The notes under the pieces: model-generated
Databases searched by the model: none
The model's input: only the letters and a program-made list of their open reading frames with translations
What the model was told of the DNA's origin: nothing
NCBI GenBank assembly: GCA_964424115.1
Contig: CAYRHN010000035.1
Span: 1-18,752 of the forward strand
Direction: 5' to 3'
Source of the DNA: CAYRHN01 sp964424115
GTDB lineage: Bacteria; Chloroflexota; Anaerolineae; Anaerolineales; Anaerolineaceae
Length of the DNA: 18,752 nucleotides
Shown here: one piece after another, positions 7,288-14,312 of the stretch
Layout: every line of letters starts with the position of its first letter
Numbering within the stretch: the stretch's first letter is position 1
Position numbers and translations under genes: made by a program

Positions 7288-8046
7288 TCACTTCAGGAGA
7301 TTAACTTCATCTTGCAGCGCCCGCGCCTGTGCGGCTATCTGCGCCTGCTCGATGTCAACCGGCTTGTCTACCAGGTTCAGTAGAGCAACCGGAACATTCA
7401 CAAGGTTCCGCAAAGCGGCCATGTTTGCTACGTTCGCGCTGGCAACCCCGCCCGTGATCGTCTCATCGGCAAAGCCGAATTTGATCGCTTCACTGGCATT
7501 CATCCAGGTTGTATCGCTCATCATCTTTTCGAGGCGCGGCCGGCTCAGGCCGGTGCGGGCTTCGTAAGCATCCACCAGGCTGCCCTTGACGGACCGCAAG
7601 GCGTCCAGCAAACTCTGCATGGTCGCAATGTCCAGGTCAGCCATAAACAGGCTGACCGATGGATCATGGATCATGAAAAATGCTGTATCTTGCATCTGGA
7701 TCCGCGTGGCTGCCAGGGCTACCACGGTTGCCGCGCTGGCACACACGCCGTCAATTCGTGCCGTGACTTTCCCGGTGTATTCGGTCAGCATCGCCCGAAT
7801 CACACTGGCGGCAATCACATCACCGCCCGCGCTGTTGATGCGTAACGTCACCGGCGCCCCGGCCAGTTTATCCAGCTCAGCCTTGAACAGCTTGGGCGTA
7901 ACATCATCATCCAGCCAGCTATATTCAGAGATGACGCCGTACAGCTCAATCTCTGCTTCCTGGCTTGGCCCGGCATTGCGGATCTTCCAGAAAGGCTCAT
8001 GGGGTTCCATCTTCCCCTCAAAACATCGAATCGGTTTATTGGCCAT
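7288..8046 (-). CDS. Prohead maturation protease, ClpP/S49-like
   Basis: A 252-residue serine protease that trims capsid and scaffold during head maturation. Visible ClpP-fold motifs are LRINSAGGDVIAASVI (about 68-83), the nucleophile block DGVCASAATVVAL with Ser104, the histidine block FFMIHDP with His127, and MMSDTTWMNASEAIKFGFAD, where Asp178 is the probable third residue. The C-terminal 50 residues (KPVDIEQAQIAAQARALQDE) are helical and may act as a built-in scaffold segment. The start is the ATG at 8046, with GGAGG 5 nt upstream; an in-frame GTG two codons earlier overlaps that site. It overlaps the portal gene end by 11 nt. Confidence 0.93.
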   Translation of the reverse strand: MANKPIRCFEGKMEPHEPFWKIRNAGPSQEAEIELYGVISEYSWLDDDVTPKLFKAELDKLAGAPVTLRINSAGGDVIAASVIRAMLTEYTGKVTARIDGVCASAATVVALAATRIQMQDTAFFMIHDPSVSLFMADLDIATMQSLLDALRSVKGSLVDAYEARTGLSRPRLEKMMSDTTWMNASEAIKFGFADETITGGVASANVANMAALRNLVNVPVALLNLVDKPVDIEQAQIAAQARALQDEVNLLK

Positions 8047-9247
8047 TTTCACCTCCGATCTGCGCGATATTCGCCGCCATGTAATGGCTGTCTCCCTCGG
8101 GGTAAGGGCTCATGTCATCCAATTGCCGCGCTTCATTGGGTGTCATCTGACCGGACTCAATCTTCGTCCGCATGTAATCCGCCCGCGATTTTGCATCCGT
8201 TCTCAGCAAAGATTCACGGATGAATTTGAGGTAGGTGGTTCCTTGCTCGCGCTCGGAGATCCACTTCAACCGCCCGGCCTGCTCGAATTGCACCAGGTAT
8301 GGATCCAGGGTGGTCGATAGATAATCGATTTGCTGCTGTTCGTTCGATTGGTAACTTTGCTTCCCGGAATTCAGTTTGAACAGCGGCATCCCGAAGAAAT
8401 TGGCAATGTCCGTGTCGGTTGCCTGGATGCTCTCCAGGAATTGCATATCGATGGGCTTCATCGTTACCGGCTCGAACTTGGCAATCTTATTGTCGAAAAT
8501 CGCCAGGTTGCCGGCATTCTCGCTGCCTGCCATCACGGCCGCGTAGGATTCGCGCAGCTTTTCTCTTGCCTCTGCATTGGCTTCGCCGTTCACCCACAAA
8601 AGGCCGGATGGGTTCAGGCCGTTCTTGTAGAACTTGCCCATCGTTTCATAGGCGCCCAACTGCCGCCCGAGAGTCTCCCGGGCATGGGTGATTATCGATT
8701 GCCCCCGGTAACCGGTTGCATCCGGATTGATCAGCAGGTGCATCACTTCAACCATCGGCAGGTATCGTAACTGGCCGGAAATCTCGGTCTTGAACCATAA
8801 GTTCTGCCGCGTATCAAATACAGGCTCGGTCTTATCGGCGGGCAGAATCAACAACTCGCGCGGCCAGCCGGGCGGCTGCCAGACATACGCATTGCCCCAG
8901 AACAACAGCCACTGGATGATGGATTTCTTAAACAGGAACGGCGTCCATTGATATCGGTTCGGGCTGATCTCCAACAGGTACGCCAGGTTCCGGCTGGTTT
9001 CGTCCGGGTCAACCTGGTTGATCTGTCCGGAATTGCGCCGAAATACCTTCAACGGCATTTTGGCGACATCATCGCTGATGATGTTGGCGCAGCGGTAGGC
9101 ACTCGCCACCGTGCGTGAATTTTCGGGGGTCACCATCTGCCCGGAGCTGGTTGGGCCGCCTCCCAGGTAATCGATCAACCATTGTGGCGGGCTGGTCAGG
9201 CTGACATCATTTCGCATCCTGGTCTTCAGTAAACCACGGAGTATCAT
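8036..9247 (-). CDS. Portal protein (HK97 family)
   Basis: A 403-residue protein forming the dodecameric DNA channel at the capsid vertex. Family features include the N-terminal SRTVASAYRCANIISDDVAK with PLKVFRR (about 45-70), LLEISPNRYQWTPFLFKKSI (about 90-109), the WGNAYVW motif, and the GYRGQSIITHARETLG block. Later come FMEPVTMKP-like FEPVTMKPIDMQFLES and TDIANFFGMPLFKL (about 280-295), and the terminal segment GQMTPNEARQLDDMSPYPEG, which is near-universal in this family. Its ATG overlaps the preceding small membrane gene by 4 nt. Confidence 0.96.
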   Translation of the reverse strand: MILRGLLKTRMRNDVSLTSPPQWLIDYLGGGPTSSGQMVTPENSRTVASAYRCANIISDDVAKMPLKVFRRNSGQINQVDPDETSRNLAYLLEISPNRYQWTPFLFKKSIIQWLLFWGNAYVWQPPGWPRELLILPADKTEPVFDTRQNLWFKTEISGQLRYLPMVEVMHLLINPDATGYRGQSIITHARETLGRQLGAYETMGKFYKNGLNPSGLLWVNGEANAEAREKLRESYAAVMAGSENAGNLAIFDNKIAKFEPVTMKPIDMQFLESIQATDTDIANFFGMPLFKLNSGKQSYQSNEQQQIDYLSTTLDPYLVQFEQAGRLKWISEREQGTTYLKFIRESLLRTDAKSRADYMRTKIESGQMTPNEARQLDDMSPYPEGDSHYMAANIAQIGGENGQ

Positions 9248-9444
9248 TCAGTTTCCTTTCCGAGAGCAATCCCGATCACCAGCAGACCAATGCCAATCAC
9301 CGCCAACCCAATAACCGGGTGGATCAGAAATCCGGCATATGCCAGTACGCCGATCCCGCCCAGAATCATCAGGTCACTGATTATTTCTTTCACCTTGTGC
9401 GCCCTTCTTTCCTTCGGGTGCGGAATTCCATTCATGTTATTCAT
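9244..9444 (-). CDS. Small two-segment membrane protein
   Basis: A 66-residue protein between TerL and portal. After a polar, basic start (MNNMNGIPHPKERRAHKV) come two hydrophobic segments, LMILGGIGVLAYAGFLI (about 26-42) and VIGLAVIGIGLLVIGIAL (about 44-61), and a charged end GKETE. Short membrane proteins in this position are common in HK97-like phages but have no established role. The ATG at 9444 overlaps the TerL stop by 1 nt (TGATG) and follows GGGG at 6 nt; an in-frame ATG at 9456 lies inside the TerL end and is less likely. Confidence 0.8.
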   Translation of the reverse strand: MNNMNGIPHPKERRAHKVKEIISDLMILGGIGVLAYAGFLIHPVIGLAVIGIGLLVIGIALGKETE

Positions 9445-11078
9445 CACATACCCCAATCGTCGCTCAAGATTGCAGCGCTCAGATCAATATTGCTTTTGTA
9501 GGTTTTTGCCCGGCACATCCCGGTGATCATGGCGGCCATCAGGTCAATCCGCTTGGTTCGCACCACGCTCTTGCCCTTATGCTCCTTCACATACTTGATC
9601 AACCCGCCGCCGTTCTTAGCAATGGATGTATTCCCAAAGCACCACCGCGCCACCGGGCTGGAAGTATGTGTCAGCTTTCCTTCCTTCATCAACACTTCCA
9701 CCAGGTTCATCGGGTCGGTCAAGTTCACATACGTTTGTGGAATCGTGACCACACTCAGCCCGGCCTTCTGTAGCTCTTGCAGCAGCATCGTCGCAAACGC
9801 CGGATCGGCCACAACTTCCTTGATCGAATATAGCTTGCTCAATTCGATGATTCGATTCAGGATTCGCGTGTAATCAATCACGTTGCCCTCAGTCGGAGTG
9901 ATCCATCCGCCCGCTGCCCATTGGTCATATGGCACATGATCCTGTTGCACCCGCTCAGCCATGTTCTCGGCCGGGATCCACGCGTCCCACATTACCCGCC
10001 AGTCCAATTGCACCCCCTGGGGTGGGAAGATCAGGCTGATGGCTGAGAGGTCCGTGGTGGTGGATAAATCCAATCCCAGGTAACACTCCCGCCCGGCCTG
10101 CTCAACCGGGCTCCATTCGCCAATCGTCTTGTCGAATAAATCAATCGGTAGCCAGGCGGTTAACTTCGTGGTGATCCACTGATTCAAGTCCAACCAACGG
10201 AACAGCCTCTCATTGGCTGGTTTATTCTTTGCGGTCACTGCTGTGGAACGCATTTCATCCAATGATTTGACCGGACCCAGGGATGGATTGGCTTTGTACC
10301 AATTCGCTTCATCCCAGATATCATCTCCGTCGTAATTGAAGATGGCCACGTAATAACTGGGATCCACAATGTCGCCACTCAATATCTTCATCGCATATTC
10401 ATGGACTTCCCAACCGATCGAAACCCGATCCGGGTCATCTCCGGCCGTGGTGATCACCCACCAGATGGGTTGCTTGCGCGTCGCACCTGCCTCGAATGTC
10501 ATTACATCCCACATATTCCGATTGGGTTGAGCGTGCAGCTCATCGAAGATACAGGCGCTGGTTTTGAACCCGTGCTTACGGAACGCATCCGCACTCAAAA
10601 CCTCATATACAGATTTCGTCACCGTGTCTTTGATCTTCTTGGTTGAATCGGTTACTCTCGCTCGTTTTGCCAGCGCCGGCACCAGGTCGATCATGTCCCT
10701 GGCCACATCATAAACAATCGTCGCCTGCTTACGATCGACGGCGCAACTATAAATTTCGCCTTTCATTTCTCCATCGGCGAATAGATGATATAAAGCGGCC
10801 CCGGCTGCCAGTTCGCTCTTGCCATTCTTTTTGGGAACCTCAAGGTACACAACCCGATATTGACGGGTACCATCCTCTTTCACAGTGCCATATACATCCC
10901 GGATGATTTGGCGTTGCCACGGCAGGAGCACAAAGGGTTGGTTATAGAACTGGCCATCCGTATGGCGCAGGAGTTCAAAGAACTTCACCGCTCGATTCGC
11001 GCGTGCCTCGTCAAACATGGCCGCCATCATTCCGGCCACGATTGCGATAAGCACACATATCGAAACCAATCGCTTCAT
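9444..11078 (-). CDS. terL: Terminase large subunit
   Basis: A 544-residue packaging motor: an N-terminal ATPase pumps DNA through the portal and a C-terminal RNase H-like nuclease cuts concatemers. Motifs seen are the adenine-binding LLPWQRQIIR (about 51-60), Walker A VPKKNGKSE (81-89), Walker B ACIFDE (175-180, catalytic Glu180), and coupling motif ITTAG (209-213). The nuclease acids are Asp337 (YLGLDLST), Asp425 (VVADPAF) and Asp512 (RIDLMAAM). The start overlaps the TerS stop by ATGA, so it is probably right, yet the first 20 residues (MKRLVSICVLIAIVAGMMAA) look like a signal or membrane segment. The charged N-terminal block usual before the FDEARANRAVKFFELL motif is missing. Confidence 0.96.
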   Translation of the reverse strand: MKRLVSICVLIAIVAGMMAAMFDEARANRAVKFFELLRHTDGQFYNQPFVLLPWQRQIIRDVYGTVKEDGTRQYRVVYLEVPKKNGKSELAAGAALYHLFADGEMKGEIYSCAVDRKQATIVYDVARDMIDLVPALAKRARVTDSTKKIKDTVTKSVYEVLSADAFRKHGFKTSACIFDELHAQPNRNMWDVMTFEAGATRKQPIWWVITTAGDDPDRVSIGWEVHEYAMKILSGDIVDPSYYVAIFNYDGDDIWDEANWYKANPSLGPVKSLDEMRSTAVTAKNKPANERLFRWLDLNQWITTKLTAWLPIDLFDKTIGEWSPVEQAGRECYLGLDLSTTTDLSAISLIFPPQGVQLDWRVMWDAWIPAENMAERVQQDHVPYDQWAAGGWITPTEGNVIDYTRILNRIIELSKLYSIKEVVADPAFATMLLQELQKAGLSVVTIPQTYVNLTDPMNLVEVLMKEGKLTHTSSPVARWCFGNTSIAKNGGGLIKYVKEHKGKSVVRTKRIDLMAAMITGMCRAKTYKSNIDLSAAILSDDWGM

Positions 11079-11611
11079 TTGCCATTCCCGATTAACTCAT
11101 TCGCCTCAGCCAGCAGTTGATCCATATCAGTTGGCTCCTCTGGCTCCTCGCGCTTTGCTGGCGCCACGCCCGCCCTCGCCCTGGGCGTCATGTACAGAGA
11201 TTGGCGCATCTGAAAGAGAAGCGCCCGCTTGCGGTCAATCCTTCCGTCCAGCTTCACCGCGGTATCCACGGCACTCATAACCGCTTCTGGGTCAGCTTTA
11301 TCATCCATCATCTTCTGCCAGGCTGCCACAACCGAGGCGCGCATCTTATCCATCTCGGCCAGCTGCTCACTCAGCATGCAGTAGTCGATCAGCAGATCCA
11401 TGTCCAACCGAGTGATAATCTCTCCCTCGATCTCGCCGTAGAGACGGATCAACCTGCGCCAAGTGGCTGCAGCAACCGCATGACCTTCCAGCCGTGCCGG
11501 CGCCATTGGCAAGCCCTGTTCAGGCCGCATCGCCGCCTCGCGTGATTCGCGCTCGCGCTGCTCGGCCGCGGTCTCGTGCCGCGTGATCAGGGCTTTTGGC
11601 TTCCTAGCCGG
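11075..11611 (-). CDS. terS: Terminase small subunit (P27-like)
   Basis: A 178-residue DNA-recognition subunit of the packaging terminase. It starts MPARKPKALITRHETAAEQR, followed by the PEQGLPMAPARLEGHAVAAA segment and WRRLIRLYGEI. A helical core (LLIDYCMLSEQLAEMDKMRA) comes next, and the C-terminal LYMTPRARAGVAPAKREEP has the conserved L-x-L-TP-x-AR motif of P27-type small terminases. I chose the ATG at 11611 (8-nt overlap with the HNH gene end, GGAG about 9 nt upstream) rather than an upstream ATG at 11737, because the longer version would read antisense-like sequence inside HNH. TerL follows with an ATGA overlap. Confidence 0.9.
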   Translation of the reverse strand, partial: PARKPKALITRHETAAEQRERESREAAMRPEQGLPMAPARLEGHAVAAATWRRLIRLYGEIEGEIITRLDMDLLIDYCMLSEQLAEMDKMRASVVAAWQKMMDDKADPEAVMSAVDTAVKLDGRIDRKRALLFQMRQSLYMTPRARAGVAPAKREEPEEPTDMDQLLAEANELIGNGK

Positions 11612-12032
11612 CATTTTCAGGATTCTCCACATTGGGAATTTTTTTTTCGTCGCTGGCCACCTGCGCTCGACATCCTCCACTTGGAAACTTTTCAGGGGCC
11701 CTCCCCTCCTGGATGGTGTGCCTAGAGTGGCAAACATGGCATAACGATCTCAATGGACTGGAACCAAACACGAGTGGGTCCCCACGGTGGGGGATGAGAT
11801 GATGCACATCCGTTGCCGGTGTGTATACGCCCTGATCCAGGCAATCCTCACACCAGGGATGCGTCGACAGTTGCAGCTCGCGCCGCTTCTGCCACTTGCG
11901 ATCATACAGGCGCTGCCGCCCTGGATCACGCTGATAGGTGGCCTCGTTATGGCGGTGCTCGGGGCATCGACCATGCTCGACCAGCTCAGTGCAACCCGGA
12001 TAGCTGCATGGATGCAGCGCAACGCGTGGCAT
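11604..12032 (-). CDS. Phage HNH endonuclease next to terminase
   Basis: A 142-residue HNH protein of the type that cooperates with terminase in cos-site cleavage in HK97-like phages. It has an N-terminal zinc cluster (HPCSYPGCTEL with C9 and C14, then C23-P-E-H), the YDRKWQKRRELQL helix (43-55), CEDC (61-64), the DVHHLIPHRGD catalytic region (75-85, His77/His78) and the second zinc pair C98-x2-C101 followed by HSRH. The usual Asn of D-x-NL is replaced (SSPLRSLCHVC), so the motif is HH-type without a clear N. The ATG at 12032 overlaps the endolysin stop by 1 nt (TAATG). The 8-nt overlap with TerS supports joint expression. Confidence 0.9.
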   Translation of the reverse strand: MPRVALHPCSYPGCTELVEHGRCPEHRHNEATYQRDPGRQRLYDRKWQKRRELQLSTHPWCEDCLDQGVYTPATDVHHLIPHRGDPLVFGSSPLRSLCHVCHSRHTIQEGRAPEKFPSGGCRAQVASDEKKIPNVENPENAG

Positions 12033-13018
12033 TATTGGATCTCCAACTTCGAGTACATCACGTTGTTCAGAGTGACTGCCACCCATTCACCTGGTGCAAT
12101 CTGTGCCCACAGGGTGGCTCCATCTATATCCAGTACATGGATCTGCGTACCCTTGTTGACCTTGCGAACGATGGAATAATTCGTGCCAGGGCCAGAGCGT
12201 ACATTCAATCCATCCACCAGGATGGTTACCTTTGGAACTGATACTTCTGGTACAGGTTCGGGTTCAGGGACTGGGGGATTAGCCCAATCGTGAGACTTGA
12301 TCACCTCCCAGAGATTGCTGCAATATTTGCGGGTGTTTTCCCACACCCAGAAATTGGCGCCGTCTGCCAGGCCCTGGGCTTTGAGCAGGAAGGCTTCAAT
12401 TTCATCCGGCGTCGGATACCAGCCGTATTCCAGGAAGGCGGCACCCGTGGGGATGATGGGCACCTGTGGATACCTGGATTGACGGAATTCGTCAAAGGTA
12501 CGCTGTAACTGGTAGCTGGGATTGTGCGCTTGCAACCAGTACACCTGGGGCAGGTTCACATCCACCCGGCTGAGGAATTGCACCCAGGGGAAATCAGGAT
12601 GGTAGGACGGCCAACGATAAGAGCTCAGGCCAAGAGGGATACTGACGGCCGATTTCAGAGCGTTCAGATAAGCGGCAGCCTGGGTGGGTTTGCCCTTCAT
12701 TTCCTTCTCGGCATTGATGACAAAGCCGGTCACCCCGGTTTGCTGGATGCGCCGGGCAGCCATCGCGGCTTCCTGGGCGGGCAAATTGCCATAGATGTAT
12801 TGCCACCCCCAGACTTCAATCCCGGCATCCTGGAGCGCATCCACCAGGAGAAAAGCCAGATCCACGCCATTGCGGATATTGAACGCCTGGATGCCGTCTG
12901 CAATTTTCACCAGAACATGGGATAGGCCGGCTTCTCTGGCCATTGAAACAATCCGGGGGATATCGCCGCCCTCGGTATTTTGGATGTTCCAGATGTAAAA
13001 GCCCTTGCCGTTTAACAT
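12032..13018 (-). CDS. Endolysin: TIM-barrel hydrolase with SH3 domain
   Basis: A 328-residue putative cell-wall hydrolase. Residues about 5-245 look like a GH25/DUF1906-like TIM barrel, with recurring strands GFYIWNI (6-12), SHVLVKIADG (33-42), IEVWGWQYI (67-75), GFVINAEKE (98-106; Glu104 or Glu106 are candidate catalytic acids), VNLPQVYW (154-161) and ANFWVWE (221-227). A proline-glutamate linker (PPVPEPEPVPEV, 248-259) leads to a bacterial SH3 domain (about 265-318) with DGLNVRSGPGTNYSIVRKV and GEWVAV signatures for wall binding. No signal peptide is seen, so release would depend on the membrane proteins encoded just upstream. The start is the ATG 2 nt after the previous stop, with GGGA upstream. 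Confidence 0.85.
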   Translation of the reverse strand: MLNGKGFYIWNIQNTEGGDIPRIVSMAREAGLSHVLVKIADGIQAFNIRNGVDLAFLLVDALQDAGIEVWGWQYIYGNLPAQEAAMAARRIQQTGVTGFVINAEKEMKGKPTQAAAYLNALKSAVSIPLGLSSYRWPSYHPDFPWVQFLSRVDVNLPQVYWLQAHNPSYQLQRTFDEFRQSRYPQVPIIPTGAAFLEYGWYPTPDEIEAFLLKAQGLADGANFWVWENTRKYCSNLWEVIKSHDWANPPVPEPEPVPEVSVPKVTILVDGLNVRSGPGTNYSIVRKVNKGTQIHVLDIDGATLWAQIAPGEWVAVTLNNVMYSKLEIQ

Positions 13019-13020
13019 GG

Positions 13021-13377
13021 TTATTTCCCGTCGTTTTCATCCGGCTGCCAGACCGGGGTCATATTGGCGCTGACCAATTGCGCAATCAACCGGCGAATAC
13101 CGATACGCCATATATCAATCAGGGCATCCTTCGCTGCGTTTTCTTCCTCGAGCACGGATACGCGCTCTTCCAGGGATTTCATCTTGTCACGCAACCTGAC
13201 AATCTCATCCGAATAGGAGCGCAGGGCTTCGGCCGCCGATTTGCTTGTATTGACTGCTTCCCCTGCATCTTCCAGGGGAGCTTTCCGTTTATCCTTGCGC
13301 CATTGCATAATCAATGGGATTGCGCTGATAACAAACGAAATGCCGGCCACGATGATTGCAACCTCACCCGCATCCAT
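13021..13377 (-). CDS. Rz/spanin-like or holin-associated coiled-coil membrane protein
   Basis: A 118-residue protein with one N-terminal membrane segment (VAIIVAGISFVISAIPLIM, about 6-24) followed by WRKDKRK. A long charged helix (LRDKMKSLEERVSVLEEENA, about 62-81) with heptad pattern is predicted coiled coil. This architecture resembles inner-membrane spanins (Rz) or XhlA-type lysis proteins, and the gene lies within a lysis cassette just upstream of the endolysin. No partner Rz1-like lipoprotein frame was identified. The start overlaps the preceding gene by 14 nt. Lysis role is inferred from topology and neighbours. Confidence 0.65.
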   Translation of the reverse strand: MDAGEVAIIVAGISFVISAIPLIMQWRKDKRKAPLEDAGEAVNTSKSAAEALRSYSDEIVRLRDKMKSLEERVSVLEEENAAKDALIDIWRIGIRRLIAQLVSANMTPVWQPDENDGK

Positions 13378-13657
13378 GATTCATCCGCTCCAATCTGCGC
13401 CAGCGTAAGAATTCGATGGCTGCTATTGTGAAAATTCCATGCAGGCGCAGCGCGGTTGACCACGTATTCCAGAACAGCGGGTCCACAGAGCCAATCGATT
13501 TTTGGATCCATAAAGTGGTGTAATAAATGACCCCGTGGATTGCCACCACCAAAAGGGCATACGGCTCACCGCGTCCTGGACAAATCCTGATTTGCTGGAT
13601 GATTACCAGCAAGAGCAGGAGATACCCAACGGCGGACAGAATTTGAATCAGGCTCAT
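13364..13657 (-). CDS. Three-segment membrane protein, possible holin
   Basis: A 97-residue protein with three hydrophobic segments: LIQILSAVGYLLLLLVII (about 3-20), YALLVVAIHGVIYYTTLWI (about 33-51) and HGIFTIAAIEFL (about 73-84), with a basic C-terminus RWRRLERM. Size and topology fit a class I holin, but no family is recognised. It lies between a duplicated holin-like gene and the coiled-coil membrane gene. The start is ATG 13657, preceded by GGTGA; an in-frame TTG lies one codon upstream. Confidence 0.6.
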   Translation of the reverse strand: MSLIQILSAVGYLLLLLVIIQQIRICPGRGEPYALLVVAIHGVIYYTTLWIQKSIGSVDPLFWNTWSTALRLHGIFTIAAIEFLRWRRLERMNHGCG

Positions 13658-13663
13658 CAATCA

Positions 13664-14062
13664 TCACCCATGACTTTGAATATCGTGTTCATCCAGGGTG
13701 GATACTGGCAATTTCAGCGGTTGCTCAACGGCCACACCGGCGATGTACCCGCCGATTGTTACCGCGATTAAAATGAGCTGCTCAGGTGACAGCCCCAAAG
13801 GTAGTAAGATGTGGAATGAATCCAGAACCATGACAATCAGGCCAACCACGGCCGCCCAAAATTTACGCGATTGGAGAATGCCTTTCCAGCCGCCCGGCCC
13901 TGGATCAACAGCCACGCCAACAATGTATGCCACGATGATGATGGCATACCCGGCGGCCTGGTCTGCATCCAATCCAAAGGACGGCAGGAAGGCGGATACC
14001 ACGATCACGAGCAGGCCAATCACGGCTGCCCAAAACTTGCGGCTCATCAACAGGTTTTGCAT
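13664..14062 (-). CDS. Internally duplicated holin-like membrane protein
   Basis: A 132-residue membrane protein made of two copies of one roughly 50-residue unit. Copy 1 is residues about 6-53 (SRKFWAAVIGLLVIVVSAFL ... YIVGVAVDPG) and copy 2 is about 65-113 (SRKFWAAVVGLIVMVLDSFH ... YIAGVAVEQP). Each unit has two membrane segments, giving four in total. The first residues of each copy are nearly identical and the DNA repeats too, so the duplication looks fairly recent. It is the first gene of the late module, with a good GAGGTGAAAG ribosome site, right after the promoter-terminator region. A holin role is likely from position next to the endolysin, not proven. Confidence 0.65.
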   Translation of the reverse strand: MQNLLMSRKFWAAVIGLLVIVVSAFLPSFGLDADQAAGYAIIIVAYIVGVAVDPGPGGWKGILQSRKFWAAVVGLIVMVLDSFHILLPLGLSPEQLILIAVTIGGYIAGVAVEQPLKLPVSTLDEHDIQSHG

Positions 14063-14082
14063 CTTTCACCTCATAAACTGTT

Positions 14083-14122
14083 AAATAAAAACCGGGACGC
14101 CAAAAACATCTTGGCGCCCCGG
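14083..14122 (-). terminator. Intrinsic terminator between early and late modules
   Basis: Read on the minus strand, CCGGGGCGCCAA (14122-14111), a 7-nt loop and TTGGCGTCCCGG (14103-14092) form a 12-bp stem with one mismatch, followed at once by TTTTTATTT (14091-14083). This is a textbook rho-independent terminator. It lies 20 nt upstream of the start of the first lysis gene and downstream of the consensus promoter at 14156-14183, so it would stop both early read-through and the new late transcript. Confidence 0.9.
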
Positions 14123-14155
14123 GATCTATGCCTCGCTGGGCTGACCTACAGATTC

Positions 14156-14183
14156 ATTATAGATCGTCCGGTCAATATGTCAA
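14156..14183 (-). promoter_or_regulatory. Consensus sigma-70 promoter for the late module
   Basis: On the minus strand TTGACA (14183-14178) and TATAAT (14161-14156) are both perfect consensus hexamers, separated by 16 bp (one short of optimal). Transcription should begin near 14149 and run left into the lysis and packaging genes, first meeting the terminator at 14122-14083. No other comparably good promoter was noticed in the window. It lies in the only substantial non-coding gap (14063-14223). Confidence 0.85.
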
Positions 14184-14223
14184 GTGGTGACGCATATATA
14201 TCGGCATTTTCTAATCTTTGCCC

Positions 14224-14307
14224 CTATATCTGGCGGATGATTTTGCCGACCAACCACAACAACCAGTTGACAAAACGAGGGATGGGTTCAAACACAACCT
14301 GGCGCAT
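14224..14307 (-). CDS. 27-residue membrane mini-protein
   Basis: A tiny reading frame with a near-ideal ribosome site: GGAGG (14320-14316), 8 nt, then ATG. The product starts MRQVVFEPIPRF, has the hydrophobic core VNWLLWLVGKII and ends RQI before a TAG. It begins 5 nt after the stop of the previous gene, so it fits the operon spacing. It is Trp/Leu/Val-rich with Arg and Lys at the ends, as expected for a short single-pass membrane or amphipathic peptide. No family is recognised. It is the last gene before the late promoter. Evidence is the ribosome site, spacing and composition; homologues would settle it. Confidence 0.6.
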   Translation of the reverse strand: MRQVVFEPIPRFVNWLLWLVGKIIRQI

Positions 14308-14312
14308 CTATC

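Noticed and set aside
6564..7304. A 246-codon plus-strand open frame opposite the capsid gene
   Set aside because: Antisense shadow of the major capsid gene; no family resemblance and it would be the only plus-strand gene in the window.
11612..11737. Longer start for the small terminase (ATG at 11737)
   Set aside because: It would overlap the HNH gene by over 130 nt, the extra residues look like an out-of-frame reading, and a better placed start with GGAG exists at 11611.
14267..14272. A TTGACA on the plus strand as a possible -35 of a rightward promoter
   Set aside because: The expected -10 position 17 nt on reads AAACAC and no plus-strand gene lies downstream.
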